From SpSt-539 sp964549445 (lineage in GTDB: Bacteria > Planctomycetota > Phycisphaerae > UBA1845 > UTPLA1): a stretch of DNA of 64,000 nucleotides. Below the pieces are notes generated by a model. That model was not told where the DNA came from and made no database searches. It saw only the letters and a program-made list of their open reading frames with translations. Positions 46,413 to 55,114 of this stretch are shown here, piece by piece. The position numbers and the translations under genes were made by a program. Every line of letters begins with the position of its first letter. Position 1 is the first letter of the stretch. The stretch lies in assembly GCA_964549445.1 (NCBI GenBank), contig CAZJVS010000001.1, positions 1 to 64,000 of the forward strand. The letters run 5' to 3'.

Positions 46413-48356
46413 ATGGGCCTGATTCAGATTCAGAAGGTGAGGAAGCAGCTTGGCGGGCGCGTGGTGCTCGACGAGCTATCCCTTGATTTGCATTCGGGTG
46501 AGAAGGTTGGGCTGATCGGGGCCAACGGAGCGGGGAAAACGACGCTTTTCAAACTGATCACCGGGGCGCTGAAACCGGATTGGGGGACCGTGACGATTTC
46601 GCGCGGGCTTGAGGTCGGGTACTTGCCGCAGGAACCGCAGGTTGAGGCGGGACGTACCCTGCATGATGAGGTGCTGAGCGCGTTTGCAGAGGTGCTTGAG
46701 TTCGAACAGAAGCTGCACGAGATTTCGGAGCGGATGGCGACGACACCGGCGGGTGGCGCTCTCGACGAACTGATGGAGCGATACGATCGGACCAATGCGG
46801 AGTTTGTGACGGCTGGAGGATACAGCTACGAGCAGCGGCTCGAGGCGATCCTGCATGGACTGGGGTTTTCGCCCGGAGATTATTCGAAGTCGATGGGCGT
46901 TTTGTCGGGTGGACAGAAGTGCCGGGCAGCGCTGGCGAAGCTGCTCCTGGCGGAATCGCAGTTTCTTCTGCTGGATGAGCCGACGAACCACCTCGATATC
47001 GATGCGGTGAGGTGGCTCGAGAAGTTTCTGGCCGGCCATCGCGGCGGGGCCGTGATCATCTCGCACGATCGGTACCTTCTGGATCGCGTGTCAGACCGTA
47101 TTGTTGAGATCGAGCATGGGCGGGTGAAGTCGTATCCGGGGAATTACTCGGCGTACGTCGAGCAGCGCGACGTGCAGCGATTGACGCAGGAGCGGCAGTT
47201 CGAAAAGGACCGGGCGTTCATTGAGAAGGAGCGGGCGTTCATTCAGCGGCACATGGGGTCGCAGCGAACGGCGGAGGCGCGCGGGCGGCGCACGCGACTG
47301 GAGCGGCGGACGAAGTCGGGGGAGTTTACGCTGGAGCGGCCCGGCGAGCAGCGGAAAGTTTCGATTCGTTTTGAGGATGATGACGGCCCGTCGCTGGCGG
47401 GGCGGGATGTGTTGGAGATCGGCGGGCTTGCAAAGGCGTACGGCGACCATCGACTGTTTTCGGAGTTGTCGCTCAAGGTCGAGGCGGAACAGCGGCTGGG
47501 TATTACGGGGCCGAACGGGACTGGAAAATCGACGCTGCTGAAGATCGCGATGGGGCAGATTTCGGCGGACGAAGGTACGCATCGATTCGCGCCGAAGGCG
47601 ACGGTCGGGTACTTCGCCCAGGACACGACGGAACTGGACCCGCAACGGACGATCGTCGATGAAATACTGGCGGTACGAAAGGAACTGAAGGAGGCGGGGG
47701 CGCGATCATACGCGGCGCGGTTCCTGTTTCGCGATGACGATCCATTCAAACTCATCGGGTCGCTGTCGGGCGGAGAGCAGTCGCGGGTGCGGCTGATGAA
47801 GCTCATCCTGGCGAGCCCGAACCTGCTGCTGCTGGATGAGCCGACGAATCACCTGGACATCGCGTCGCGCGAGGTGCTCGAGGAAGCACTGCTGGAGTTC
47901 CCCGGCACAATCGTTGCGGTGAGTCACGATCGATACTTCCTCGATCGTCTTTGCAATCGGCTGCTGGTGCTGAGGTCCGACGGTCATGTTGTATTCGAGG
48001 GGAATTACTCGGCGTACATCGAGCAGACGGAGCGGGAGAAGGCCGGCGCGGAGGCGGCGGCCGAGAAAGCGAAGGCAAAGTCTGGGTCGCGGCGCCCGGC
48101 GCGGGACTCAGACGAAGTCGCGAAGAAGCCAAACAAGGCAAAGTCGCGGTTCGCGAAGAAAAGCGTGGAGGAAATCGAGGCATTCATTATTGAGCGCGAG
48201 GCGAAGCTCGAAGAGATCCACGCCCGGTTCGGCGCCCCGGAGGTCTACTCCGACGGTGCGGCTGTGACGAAACTCCAGGCGGAGTTTGATGGGATTAGGG
48301 CTGAGTTGCAGGAGGCGGAGGCGGAGTGGTACTCGCGGGGTGAGGCGTCCGGATAG
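46413..48356 (+). CDS. ABC-F family ATPase (Uup/EttA-like)
   Basis: This is a 647-aa protein with two ABC domains and no membrane segments. The first half has Walker A GANGAGKTT (from 37), signature LSGGQKCRAALA and Walker B FLLLDEPTNHLD. The second half has GPNGTGKST, LSGGEQSRVRLM and LLLLDEPTNHLD. An Arg/Lys-rich linker (RHMGSQRTAEARGRRTRLER) lies between them, and a coiled-coil C-terminal domain (FAKKSVEEIEAFIIEREAKL) recalls Uup. ABC-F proteins act on the ribosome. Catalytic residues are intact. Confidence 0.92.
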   Translation: MGLIQIQKVRKQLGGRVVLDELSLDLHSGEKVGLIGANGAGKTTLFKLITGALKPDWGTVTISRGLEVGYLPQEPQVEAGRTLHDEVLSAFAEVLEFEQKLHEISERMATTPAGGALDELMERYDRTNAEFVTAGGYSYEQRLEAILHGLGFSPGDYSKSMGVLSGGQKCRAALAKLLLAESQFLLLDEPTNHLDIDAVRWLEKFLAGHRGGAVIISHDRYLLDRVSDRIVEIEHGRVKSYPGNYSAYVEQRDVQRLTQERQFEKDRAFIEKERAFIQRHMGSQRTAEARGRRTRLERRTKSGEFTLERPGEQRKVSIRFEDDDGPSLAGRDVLEIGGLAKAYGDHRLFSELSLKVEAEQRLGITGPNGTGKSTLLKIAMGQISADEGTHRFAPKATVGYFAQDTTELDPQRTIVDEILAVRKELKEAGARSYAARFLFRDDDPFKLIGSLSGGEQSRVRLMKLILASPNLLLLDEPTNHLDIASREVLEEALLEFPGTIVAVSHDRYFLDRLCNRLLVLRSDGHVVFEGNYSAYIEQTEREKAGAEAAAEKAKAKSGSRRPARDSDEVAKKPNKAKSRFAKKSVEEIEAFIIEREAKLEEIHARFGAPEVYSDGAAVTKLQAEFDGIRAELQEAEAEWYSRGEASG

Positions 48357-48479
48357 CAGTCGCATCGACCGGAAGATTGCCGAGCGGGGACCTTTTCTGA
48401 GCATTGCGGCAGTTTCGAAAGCGTGGAAGCATGTTGAATCTTCCGAAACCGTGGACTCTCGGGCGACAAAAGAGTAAGA

Positions 48480-48503
48480 GGCACTGACAAACGCGTCAGT
48501 GCC
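48480..48503. terminator. Bidirectional hairpin terminator
   Basis: GGCACTGAC-AAACGC-GTCAGTGCC is a perfect 9-bp stem. On the minus strand TCTTACTCTTTT follows, which would end the 36-aa gene. On the plus strand it lies 124 bases after the ABC-F stop. Confidence 0.55.
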
Positions 48504-48542
48504 CCCACATCCGTTTGATTTCGGTGTGATGATCGGACTCGT

Positions 48543-48653
48543 CTACTGCGGAATCGAGATGGGACCGTGGAACATTCGGATGACGGTGTACGCAATCCCG
48601 ATCGAACCGATTACCAGCGCAACCAGCGCCAATGCGCGCAATGCACCCTTCAT
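48543..48653 (-). CDS. 36-aa small membrane peptide
   Basis: ATG 48653 has a strong ribosome site (CGGAGGT) seven bases upstream. The peptide reads MKGALRALALVALVIG then SIGIAYTVIRMFHGPISIPQ: a basic start, one full membrane helix and a short polar tail. A clean hairpin terminator follows 40 bases after the stop. Ribosome site, single-helix composition and terminator together support a real gene. The function is unknown; such single-helix peptides often modulate a larger membrane protein. Confidence 0.6.
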   Translation of the reverse strand: MKGALRALALVALVIGSIGIAYTVIRMFHGPISIPQ

Positions 48654-48728
48654 ATCAGAGACCTCCGTTGAGGTTAGAAACTTTGGTGTCTCAGCGAAAT
48701 TCTTGACGAGCGTGGGGTGGATTGCCGT

Positions 48729-49115
48729 TCAAATGCTGAGCAGGCAGATTGCTATGCAAAGTCGGCAATGGCCGGCGTAGTTCGAGGATGGGAGTGCCTG
48801 TTGACCGGAAAGAGAGAACGGGCGGTCACAGCCCGAGACCCGGTCGGGCCCGGAGATCGTTGGCGGAGTTGCTCGAAGCGCGAATGGATTGAATGTTGTC
48901 GGGTCGAGTTTTGACTGGAGGGCAGGCGATTCGAGCGGTCCATGGCCGCGTTCCGACAACGCGAACCGATCGGATTCGTTGCTCCTTGCGTCGAAATTGA
49001 GCCGATCGGCGGGGTCGAATTGCAGGCAGCCGACGGCAGCGAGAATCAGCAGGCCGGCACGCAAGACACGAATCGTAGCGGGGTGTGTAGTTGAGATCGG
49101 CATCAGCGACTTCAT
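48729..49115 (-). CDS. Possible lipoprotein, hypothetical
   Basis: This is a 128-aa frame. The start MKSLMPISTTHPATIRVLRAGLLILAAVGC reads as a basic segment, hydrophobic stretch and lipobox-like AAVGC, then FDPADRLNFDARSNESD. There is no ribosome site before ATG 49115 and no family match; the C-terminal part looks less protein-like. It could be a real short lipoprotein or chance. Confidence 0.35.
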   Translation of the reverse strand: MKSLMPISTTHPATIRVLRAGLLILAAVGCLQFDPADRLNFDARSNESDRFALSERGHGPLESPALQSKLDPTTFNPFALRATPPTISGPDRVSGCDRPFSLSGQQALPSSNYAGHCRLCIAICLLSI

Positions 49116-49188
49116 GGTTAGTCCGGTCGGACAACGAATCCAGTATCGCGGACCGTCCGCGGGCCGGGCGGCGTAGGAGCGCGATCAC

Positions 49189-49216
49189 TTGATGGCGGTT
49201 GGCGTATGGCTAAGAT
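49189..49216 (+). promoter_or_regulatory. Weak promoter candidate for tRNA(CAT)
   Basis: TTGATG (49189-49194), a 16-base spacer and TAAGAT (49211-49216) lie 57 bases before the tRNA. Match to consensus is partial. Confidence 0.3.
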
Positions 49217-49272
49217 CGACCGTGCGGCCCCGGGCGATGAGCGGTGGGCGGAAGCAAGCAGAGAATGACGCG

Positions 49273-49345
49273 GGCCCGTAGCTCAATGGTTAGAGCAGGG
49301 GACTCATAATCTCCGGGTTCTCGGTTCGAGTCCGAGCGGGCCCAA
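49273..49345 (+). tRNA. tRNA with anticodon CAT (Ile2-like or Met)
   Basis: This is a 73-nt cloverleaf. The acceptor is GGGCCCG/CGGGCCC, the D arm GCTC/GAGC with an 8-base loop AATGGTTA, the anticodon stem GGGGA/TCTCC with loop CTCATAA, and the T arm CTCGG/CCGAG. The discriminator is A and CCA is not encoded. CAT anticodon tRNAs may be Met or lysidine-modified Ile2. The short D loop and AGAGCAGGGGACTCATAATC context resemble E. coli tRNA-Ile2 more than elongator Met. The acceptor starts with a G-C pair, so it is not the initiator type. Confidence 0.9.
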
Positions 49346-49375
49346 TGAGGATCGCATGGCAACGCGGGAACAACG

Positions 49376-49915
49376 ATGACAGAACGAGGCGAGGGACGGC
49401 CGAAGTCGTTTGATCGCACGGATTGGGGGTCGCTGGACGCGGAGCAAGCGCGCTACCTGCGGCGGCGGATCCAGTTCTGGAAGAGCGTGGCGGGGATGCT
49501 GGGACTGGGGATTGCGCTGGCGGTCGTTGTTTTTTTTGTGCGGCGGTCGACGTTCGTTGATCGTTGTCGCGCTTCGCTCGACCATTATGGTCGTGTCGCC
49601 GAGGCGCTGAAGCTGAGTCAGTTTGATACGGCGATGCTGACGCTGCAGTGGCGAAACCTCGACCCGGCGAAGGATGGCTATCCCGCGTCGCACTACCAGA
49701 TTGTGCCGCAGAATTGGGCAGCGACACCGAAAGAGGGAGAGGAAATCCCGCTCGCGGTCTGCGAGGAAGTTCACGGAACGATTACGGGTGGCGGCCGGAA
49801 CGTGCTGTACCGGACGCCGAAGGGAATGCTGGTGCGGTTTGTTGACGAACCGGCGGCGGCCGAGATTGCGGCGCAGGGGGTGCGAGGCGAGCGGATGCTG
49901 CCGCAGGTGCGATAG
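49376..49915 (+). CDS. Hypothetical single-helix membrane protein
   Basis: This is a 179-aa protein starting 30 bases after the tRNA. The N-terminus is cytoplasmic (MTERGEGRPKSFDRTDWGS), one helix spans about 40-57 (MLGLGIALAVVVFFV), and an extracytoplasmic domain of ~120 residues follows (DHYGRVAEALKLSQFDTAM; ITGGGRNVLYRTPKGMLVRF). No family was recognised. It converges on mnmA, ending ten bases from it. Confidence 0.65.
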   Translation: MTERGEGRPKSFDRTDWGSLDAEQARYLRRRIQFWKSVAGMLGLGIALAVVVFFVRRSTFVDRCRASLDHYGRVAEALKLSQFDTAMLTLQWRNLDPAKDGYPASHYQIVPQNWAATPKEGEEIPLAVCEEVHGTITGGGRNVLYRTPKGMLVRFVDEPAAAEIAAQGVRGERMLPQVR

Positions 49916-49925
49916 CAGAGCGAAG

Positions 49926-51017
49926 TCACGCGGGGCTGTCGATCCATCCGCCGGCAACCACGGTGTCGCCGGAATAACCCACGACGGCCTGTCCCGGGGT
50001 GATCGCGGACTGCGGCTCATCAAAATCGACTTGAATTCGGCTGTTGGGAAGCGGTGTGATTACCGCGGGGGCAGCGGTGTGGTTGTACCGAATCCGTGCG
50101 TCGGCGCGGATGGGCCGGTCAGGTACTTCGGTCCACCAAATGACCTGCGAAGCGCAGAATGACGCTGACCTGACGGAATCGGCCGGACCAACCGTGACCG
50201 TGTTCGTCTTGGGATCGAGACTTGTGACATAAACGGGGCTGCCGACGGCGACACGGAGACCGTGACGTTGGCCGATCGTGAATTGGGCGAGCCCGTCGTG
50301 AAAGCCGAGTGTCCGACCGTCTTGATGACGGATTTCACCGGGACGGAGTGCGTCCGGGCGACGCTCGCGGACGACGGCGGCATAGTCGCGGTCGGGGACA
50401 AAGCAGATGTCCTGGGATTCGGGCTTGTCGAAGACGCCGAGGCCGAGGCGACGGGCATGGTCACGGACTTCGTCCTTCGACAGGTCACCGATGGGGAAGA
50501 TGGTCCGCTCGCGGGCTGCGGGTGGAAGCCCGAAGAGGACATAGGATTGATCCTTGCGGTCGAAACGGGCGCGGCGAAGTCGCGGGCGGTCATCCACACG
50601 ATCGAGTCGGGCATAGTGGCCGGTCGCGATGCGATCGGCGGAGACGACATCGGCGTAGTTGAGGAGTTTCCCAAACTTGAGCCACTGGTTGCAGAGGACG
50701 CAGGGGTTGGGGGTTCGGGCGTTCGCGTACTCATCCGCGAAGTAGTCGATAAGGCGCGAAAAATCCTCCTCGAAATTCAGGGCATAGAACGGGATGTTGA
50801 GCTGGCCGGCGACGCGGCGGGCGTCGGCGGCGTCGGCCGCGGAGCAGCAGCCGCGATGGCGATCGGCAATCGGCAGGAGTGGATCGGGTGGCGTGTGATT
50901 GCCCACACGCATGAATACACCGACGACGTCGGCGCCCTGCTCAACGAGCAGGGCGGCCGCGACGCTGCTGTCGACTCCGCCCGACATGGCTACCAGTACT
51001 CGTCCGGTTGCGGCCAT
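49926..51017 (-). CDS. mnmA: MnmA, tRNA 2-thiouridylase
   Basis: This is a 363-aa protein. MnmA thiolates U34 of tRNAs for Lys, Glu and Gln using ATP and sulfur from a relay. The PP-loop is SGGVDSSVAA. One catalytic Cys is in NPCVLCN and the second in QDICFVPDRDY. GHYARLDRV and DQSYVLFGL are also family landmarks. ATG 51017 (MAATGRVLVAMSGG) is chosen over the longer frame to 51110, which adds a non-family N-terminus. Confidence 0.95.
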   Translation of the reverse strand: MAATGRVLVAMSGGVDSSVAAALLVEQGADVVGVFMRVGNHTPPDPLLPIADRHRGCCSAADAADARRVAGQLNIPFYALNFEEDFSRLIDYFADEYANARTPNPCVLCNQWLKFGKLLNYADVVSADRIATGHYARLDRVDDRPRLRRARFDRKDQSYVLFGLPPAARERTIFPIGDLSKDEVRDHARRLGLGVFDKPESQDICFVPDRDYAAVVRERRPDALRPGEIRHQDGRTLGFHDGLAQFTIGQRHGLRVAVGSPVYVTSLDPKTNTVTVGPADSVRSASFCASQVIWWTEVPDRPIRADARIRYNHTAAPAVITPLPNSRIQVDFDEPQSAITPGQAVVGYSGDTVVAGGWIDSPA

Positions 51018-51072
51018 TGTGCTTAGTGTAGCGCCGGCGGGTGCGAGGCTCAAACACGCAAACGAAAAGAAG

Positions 51073-51102
51073 AGGGCCGCCCCGCAACGGCGAGGCGGCC
51101 CT
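51073..51102 (-). terminator. Terminator after the exported protein at 51134
   Basis: AGGGCCGCC/GGCGGCCCT pair over 9 bp around a 12-base loop. On the minus strand a T-rich CTTCTTTTCGTTTG follows. The hairpin begins 32 bases after the stop at 51134. Confidence 0.7.
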
Positions 51103-51133
51103 GAAGTCACTCAAGAAAGCGAGATCTTATCAG

Positions 51134-53041
51134 TTACTCGTCGTCACCGGGATCGGCGGGCTTCTTGGTTGCCGGCTTCTTGTCGGCCGGCTTCTCCTTT
51201 GCACCGGATGCCGGGGCGTCGCCCTCTTCCTCCTCTTCTTCGCCGGCCTGGGCGGCAAGCACCGAATCCTTCACGGATGTAATGAGCTCCATCGGAACGA
51301 AGATGTCGAGCCGGCTGGAACTGGAATCCACGGTCGTCGAAGCACCCAGGGGCGCATTGACCTTGCCAAGCTTGAACGGAACGCCTTCCTCTTCGCCAAC
51401 GGCGGTCATGATGCGCTGGACTCCGTCGACAATGGAGTCGACAGCGAGATAAAACTCGCCGGTCTTCGACGAGGGGAGATGCTTGCCGACGCGGACGATT
51501 CCGGCGTCATCATTCAGGCCGCCCGACTTGCTTTCGGCGGTCTTGATCAGCTTCTCGCAACAGGCCTTTCCGCCGCCGAGCGAGAGGACGATGTGGTTCT
51601 TCCCTGCCGGAGCGAAACGGAGCGTCAGGCCATCCTTGCCGACGATCTTGCTAATCGCTTCGGCGTCTTCCGGTTCAACCTGATCGCTCAGCTTCTTGAG
51701 GTCTACAACGAGCGTGTCGACCTTGGCGCCGGCGATGGTCTCGGCGGCCGCCTTGTGCTCGACCGCCGCGGCGACTTTCTTGAACTCTTCGTCCTCGGAG
51801 AGGCCCTTGGCCAGCGTGACCATCTTTCCGAATCGCTTCATCGCGTCATCGGTGTCTTTGCACTCCATGACAAGAGACGCGTTAACAATGCCGTCTGCGC
51901 CATCCGGCAGAACATTGATCGACATCGACGTCTGTCCGAAGAGCTTGCCGGTAGCGACGGCCTCCGCGACATATTCCTTGAGCTTGGCCTGGTCGATTTT
52001 TTCCTGCATCCCCAACTGCGCCAGGACCTGCTGAATGGCCTCCTGGGCCTGCTTTTCGTCGACCTTGGCGGGATCCTGGGCGAGCATGCCGAACGTAAAG
52101 GCAAACTTGTCGAGCGGCAGGCGATTCAGAAACGATTCGGTCTGCGGCTTGCGGGCCTTGAGCGTGCCGGCGAGGTCGCTGCCGGCCTGCGGCGTGCCGA
52201 GCCCGACGAGGCCGACACCCGACTGTTCGACCATGAGGCAAATGTCGGCCGATTCGACCTGGCCGAGCATCGTGATCAATTCGCTGATGCCCTGGGACGC
52301 CTGTGCGCCCTGCGGTCCTGCCGCCATGGCCATCATGGACGTGATGTTCTTGATCTGATCGTCGAACTGCTTCATCCAGGAAGCAGCGGCGAATGAGACG
52401 ATCAGGTCGGCCTTGGCGAAGGTGTCGAGCCGCTGCTTCTGGATGGAATCGGCCAGACTCTTCTTCGATTTGGCGACGGCGAGACATGCGTCCTTGCCGG
52501 TTCCGATGATGACGAATGAGCCGCGCTTGGTTGCGAAAACAGGCATCCCCATCATGCCGGCTCGAACGACGCCGTCGTCGGCACCTGCATCGGGCTTTGC
52601 GGCTTTGTCGCCGCCGCCCTCGGGGGCTCCATCTTCAGCACCGGGGGCCGCGGCCGCCAACTTCTTCAGCATGGCGTCCGCGTCATTGGCGGGCATGAGG
52701 AGTACGAGACTGTTCGTCGGATTCGTCTGTGCGTGCTTCTTGTAGTCGAGGGATACGATCGCCAGACCGCCCTTACCGTTGAGTTCTTCGGTGAGGCCGA
52801 GCTGGCCGGCGCCGGCCTGGACGATCGGCGGGATGTTGACGCCGAGCTGCTTGTTGAGCATGGCGATCTTGGCGTCGAGGTTTTCGAGACTGGGAATGGC
52901 CAGGAAACCCCAGGCGTCAGCCGGAATGGCTTCCATCAGCGCCTTCTGGGATGCGGCGCGGTCGGCAAGCACGCTCGGTGTCGAGGCAGCGAGCAGGAAG
53001 ACGATAGACGCGGCGACCGCATAGACACTCAGACGATTCAT
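51134..53041 (-). CDS. Large exported protein, DUF3352-like
   Basis: This is a 635-aa protein from ATG 53041, with AAGGAG eight bases upstream. A signal peptide (YAVAASIVFLLAASTPSVLA) precedes IPADAWGFLAIPSLENLDAK, the DUF3352-type opening. Ala/Gly/Asp-rich middle segments (PGAEDGAPEGGGDKAAKPDA) separate blocks of beta and helix. The C-terminus is Glu-rich then Lys/Pro-rich (EKPADKKPATKKPADPGDDE). The function is unknown. It shares its design with the genes at 53140 and 16141. A terminator follows, so it ends its transcript. Confidence 0.7.
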   Translation of the reverse strand: MNRLSVYAVAASIVFLLAASTPSVLADRAASQKALMEAIPADAWGFLAIPSLENLDAKIAMLNKQLGVNIPPIVQAGAGQLGLTEELNGKGGLAIVSLDYKKHAQTNPTNSLVLLMPANDADAMLKKLAAAAPGAEDGAPEGGGDKAAKPDAGADDGVVRAGMMGMPVFATKRGSFVIIGTGKDACLAVAKSKKSLADSIQKQRLDTFAKADLIVSFAAASWMKQFDDQIKNITSMMAMAAGPQGAQASQGISELITMLGQVESADICLMVEQSGVGLVGLGTPQAGSDLAGTLKARKPQTESFLNRLPLDKFAFTFGMLAQDPAKVDEKQAQEAIQQVLAQLGMQEKIDQAKLKEYVAEAVATGKLFGQTSMSINVLPDGADGIVNASLVMECKDTDDAMKRFGKMVTLAKGLSEDEEFKKVAAAVEHKAAAETIAGAKVDTLVVDLKKLSDQVEPEDAEAISKIVGKDGLTLRFAPAGKNHIVLSLGGGKACCEKLIKTAESKSGGLNDDAGIVRVGKHLPSSKTGEFYLAVDSIVDGVQRIMTAVGEEEGVPFKLGKVNAPLGASTTVDSSSSRLDIFVPMELITSVKDSVLAAQAGEEEEEEGDAPASGAKEKPADKKPATKKPADPGDDE

Positions 53042-53139
53042 TGCAAAGCTCCTTAGTTCAGGGGATACGCCGGCTGCTGCCGGAGACTCCGGCGACTTAT
53101 AGGTCCTTTTGATTAATGCGTCAAGAATGGCGAGACGGC

Positions 53140-55008
53140 TCAACGGGAACCCCGCCGCTCGATCTTTATCTTGGTCTGCTTGATGCGGGTTGATTGTGCA
53201 TCGTCGGTGGCGGCGAGCTTTTGCGACATGCGTTGTACAAGCGGGACGCTGCGCACCACGTCCTTCTCGGTCATAACGAGTTCACCGCGAATCCAAGTGG
53301 GGCCGGTGACGAGCGCCCAACCGATCAGGGGGCCTTGCGGGTGCGGTTTCTGGTGCCCGGCCGCGTCCTTCGAACCGGATTCCGCCGCGGGGGAGTCGGT
53401 TTGGGCTGGCTTGTCCGCGTTCGACTTCGTGGTCGAGACCTGGATATCGATCTGCGAATCGAGGGATGCGAGATACGGCGCGAATCGTGTCACCCGATCG
53501 ACGTCTGCAATCGCGACTAGACATGCGTGTTCCGGCAGGGACGCGAGCATCTCGGTGACGCCGGGCGCCGCGGCGAATGCGGGGATCCTACCGTGCGCAG
53601 CGCGGGCGAGTCGAACGATGTCGTTGGGATCCGGCGAGACGGAATAGCCCACGATGTGATCGTTAATCGCGGCCAGCTCGTAGGCGGCATTCGGTCCATA
53701 AAGAGCGTCGACCATTGCGCGCTCGCGGGGTGGGAGCTTGCGGGCGGCAAAGGACATCGCCGAAATGTCGAGGCCGTCACGCTTGGTTTCGGAGAAATCG
53801 CCATCGCAGGCCCACGTCGGCGCGAACGATGACATCAACTGATTGGATTCCAAACTGATCTCGCGGATGAGACGCATTCCTTCGGCGGCGTCGGGGAAGC
53901 GCGATGTGCCGCTGAGCCGCAAATGACGGTCCGGCGTCAGGTCGAAGACGGCGGCGGATGTCTCGAGTTTCTGATAGTAAGACTCGCATGCGCGGACGAA
54001 CTTGTCGCTGGCAGATTTGTCAGTGTCCGTACACAGACCCGGAATGGCGGCGATCTTCTTCATGAAGTCTGCCATGATCGATGCATCGTCGGAATTTGAC
54101 CAATTCCACGCAAACGCGGCCAAGAACGGACGACGGTTGAGGCCCATCCATGGATCGACGTCGGCCATCTTGAGGCGACCGAGATACTGTGCGACACGGC
54201 TCTTGGGCTTGAACGAGTGGAAATGTGTAAAGCGCGCGCCGCGGTCGTCCAGTGTGAAGGCGAGTGCGGTGGACTCCATGTCGGCCGCAACTCGGCCAAG
54301 TCCGTTCGCGAGCCATTCAAGGACGACGGAATGAACCTGGCCATCCGGCGAATCGGATGCCATTGAGGCGCTGGTTCCGATCAGCCGCATGATTCCGAGA
54401 GCTTGTGTGACCTTGCCCTGCCACTCACCCATCGAGAGATGCAAGAAGGTGTCGGACTTTTCGTAGACCGCACGTTCCTGATCCCCGAGGGCATTAAGCA
54501 GATTGCCCTGCTCGGCGCTGCGGAGGACTCGGCGAACCGACAGCGCACGCGGACCGACCACGGCCCAGCCATTGTGAATGGCCACAAAGCGTGGCTTGGC
54601 GCCATTGAGGGTTATCTTTGCGACGGGAGCCGCACTCGAAGCGTCAGCGGTGACCGTGAACTTTGCGAGCTCCATCGGCTGAAAGACGATCACCGGCGGT
54701 TCGTACACGTCGTCGGCGGATTGAATGACGATCGCGACGGGCTTTCGACCGCTGATTGTGCCGGCCGGCAAGCCCAGTTCGTTGAACATGCGGTCGACGG
54801 TCATGGGCTGCGAATCGGGCTTGATCTTGCGCACCAAGCTCGTGAGACGGCCCGAGAGGGCGTCTGGATCGCGAACGACGATAACAAGTGCTGCCCTGGC
54901 AGGGACGTTTTCAAGAAGTTCGGCACGAGCGGCGGCCACCCATGCAGCAGACATCAAGACGGTAAGAATCACAGTCGGCAGTTTGTGCCTAAGTGTGGCG
55001 TTCAGCAT
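53140..55008 (-). CDS. Large exported protein, DUF3352-like
   Basis: This is a 622-aa protein from ATG 55008. The signal peptide is LPTVILTVLMSAAWVAAARA. The mature start is VPARAALVIVVRDPDALSGR, the same opening pattern as the downstream exported protein. Later blocks such as KPRFVAIHNGWAVVGPRALS and LHLSMGEWQGKVTQALGIM fit the DUF3352-like design, in which a substrate- or ligand-like score is built from repeated domains. A basic tail (KQTKIKIERRGSR) closes it. The 98-bp gap to 53041 suggests co-transcription. Confidence 0.65.
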   Translation of the reverse strand: MLNATLRHKLPTVILTVLMSAAWVAAARAELLENVPARAALVIVVRDPDALSGRLTSLVRKIKPDSQPMTVDRMFNELGLPAGTISGRKPVAIVIQSADDVYEPPVIVFQPMELAKFTVTADASSAAPVAKITLNGAKPRFVAIHNGWAVVGPRALSVRRVLRSAEQGNLLNALGDQERAVYEKSDTFLHLSMGEWQGKVTQALGIMRLIGTSASMASDSPDGQVHSVVLEWLANGLGRVAADMESTALAFTLDDRGARFTHFHSFKPKSRVAQYLGRLKMADVDPWMGLNRRPFLAAFAWNWSNSDDASIMADFMKKIAAIPGLCTDTDKSASDKFVRACESYYQKLETSAAVFDLTPDRHLRLSGTSRFPDAAEGMRLIREISLESNQLMSSFAPTWACDGDFSETKRDGLDISAMSFAARKLPPRERAMVDALYGPNAAYELAAINDHIVGYSVSPDPNDIVRLARAAHGRIPAFAAAPGVTEMLASLPEHACLVAIADVDRVTRFAPYLASLDSQIDIQVSTTKSNADKPAQTDSPAAESGSKDAAGHQKPHPQGPLIGWALVTGPTWIRGELVMTEKDVVRSVPLVQRMSQKLAATDDAQSTRIKQTKIKIERRGSR

Positions 55009-55114
55009 GATTTAAATGGCCGATCCGGACGCGGAAATTGTACACGGCCGCTGCGAGGTACGAGCCGTGGAAAGCCAGCGATAACAAGTGGTTAACGGCT
55101 TATTTCGACTCCCT

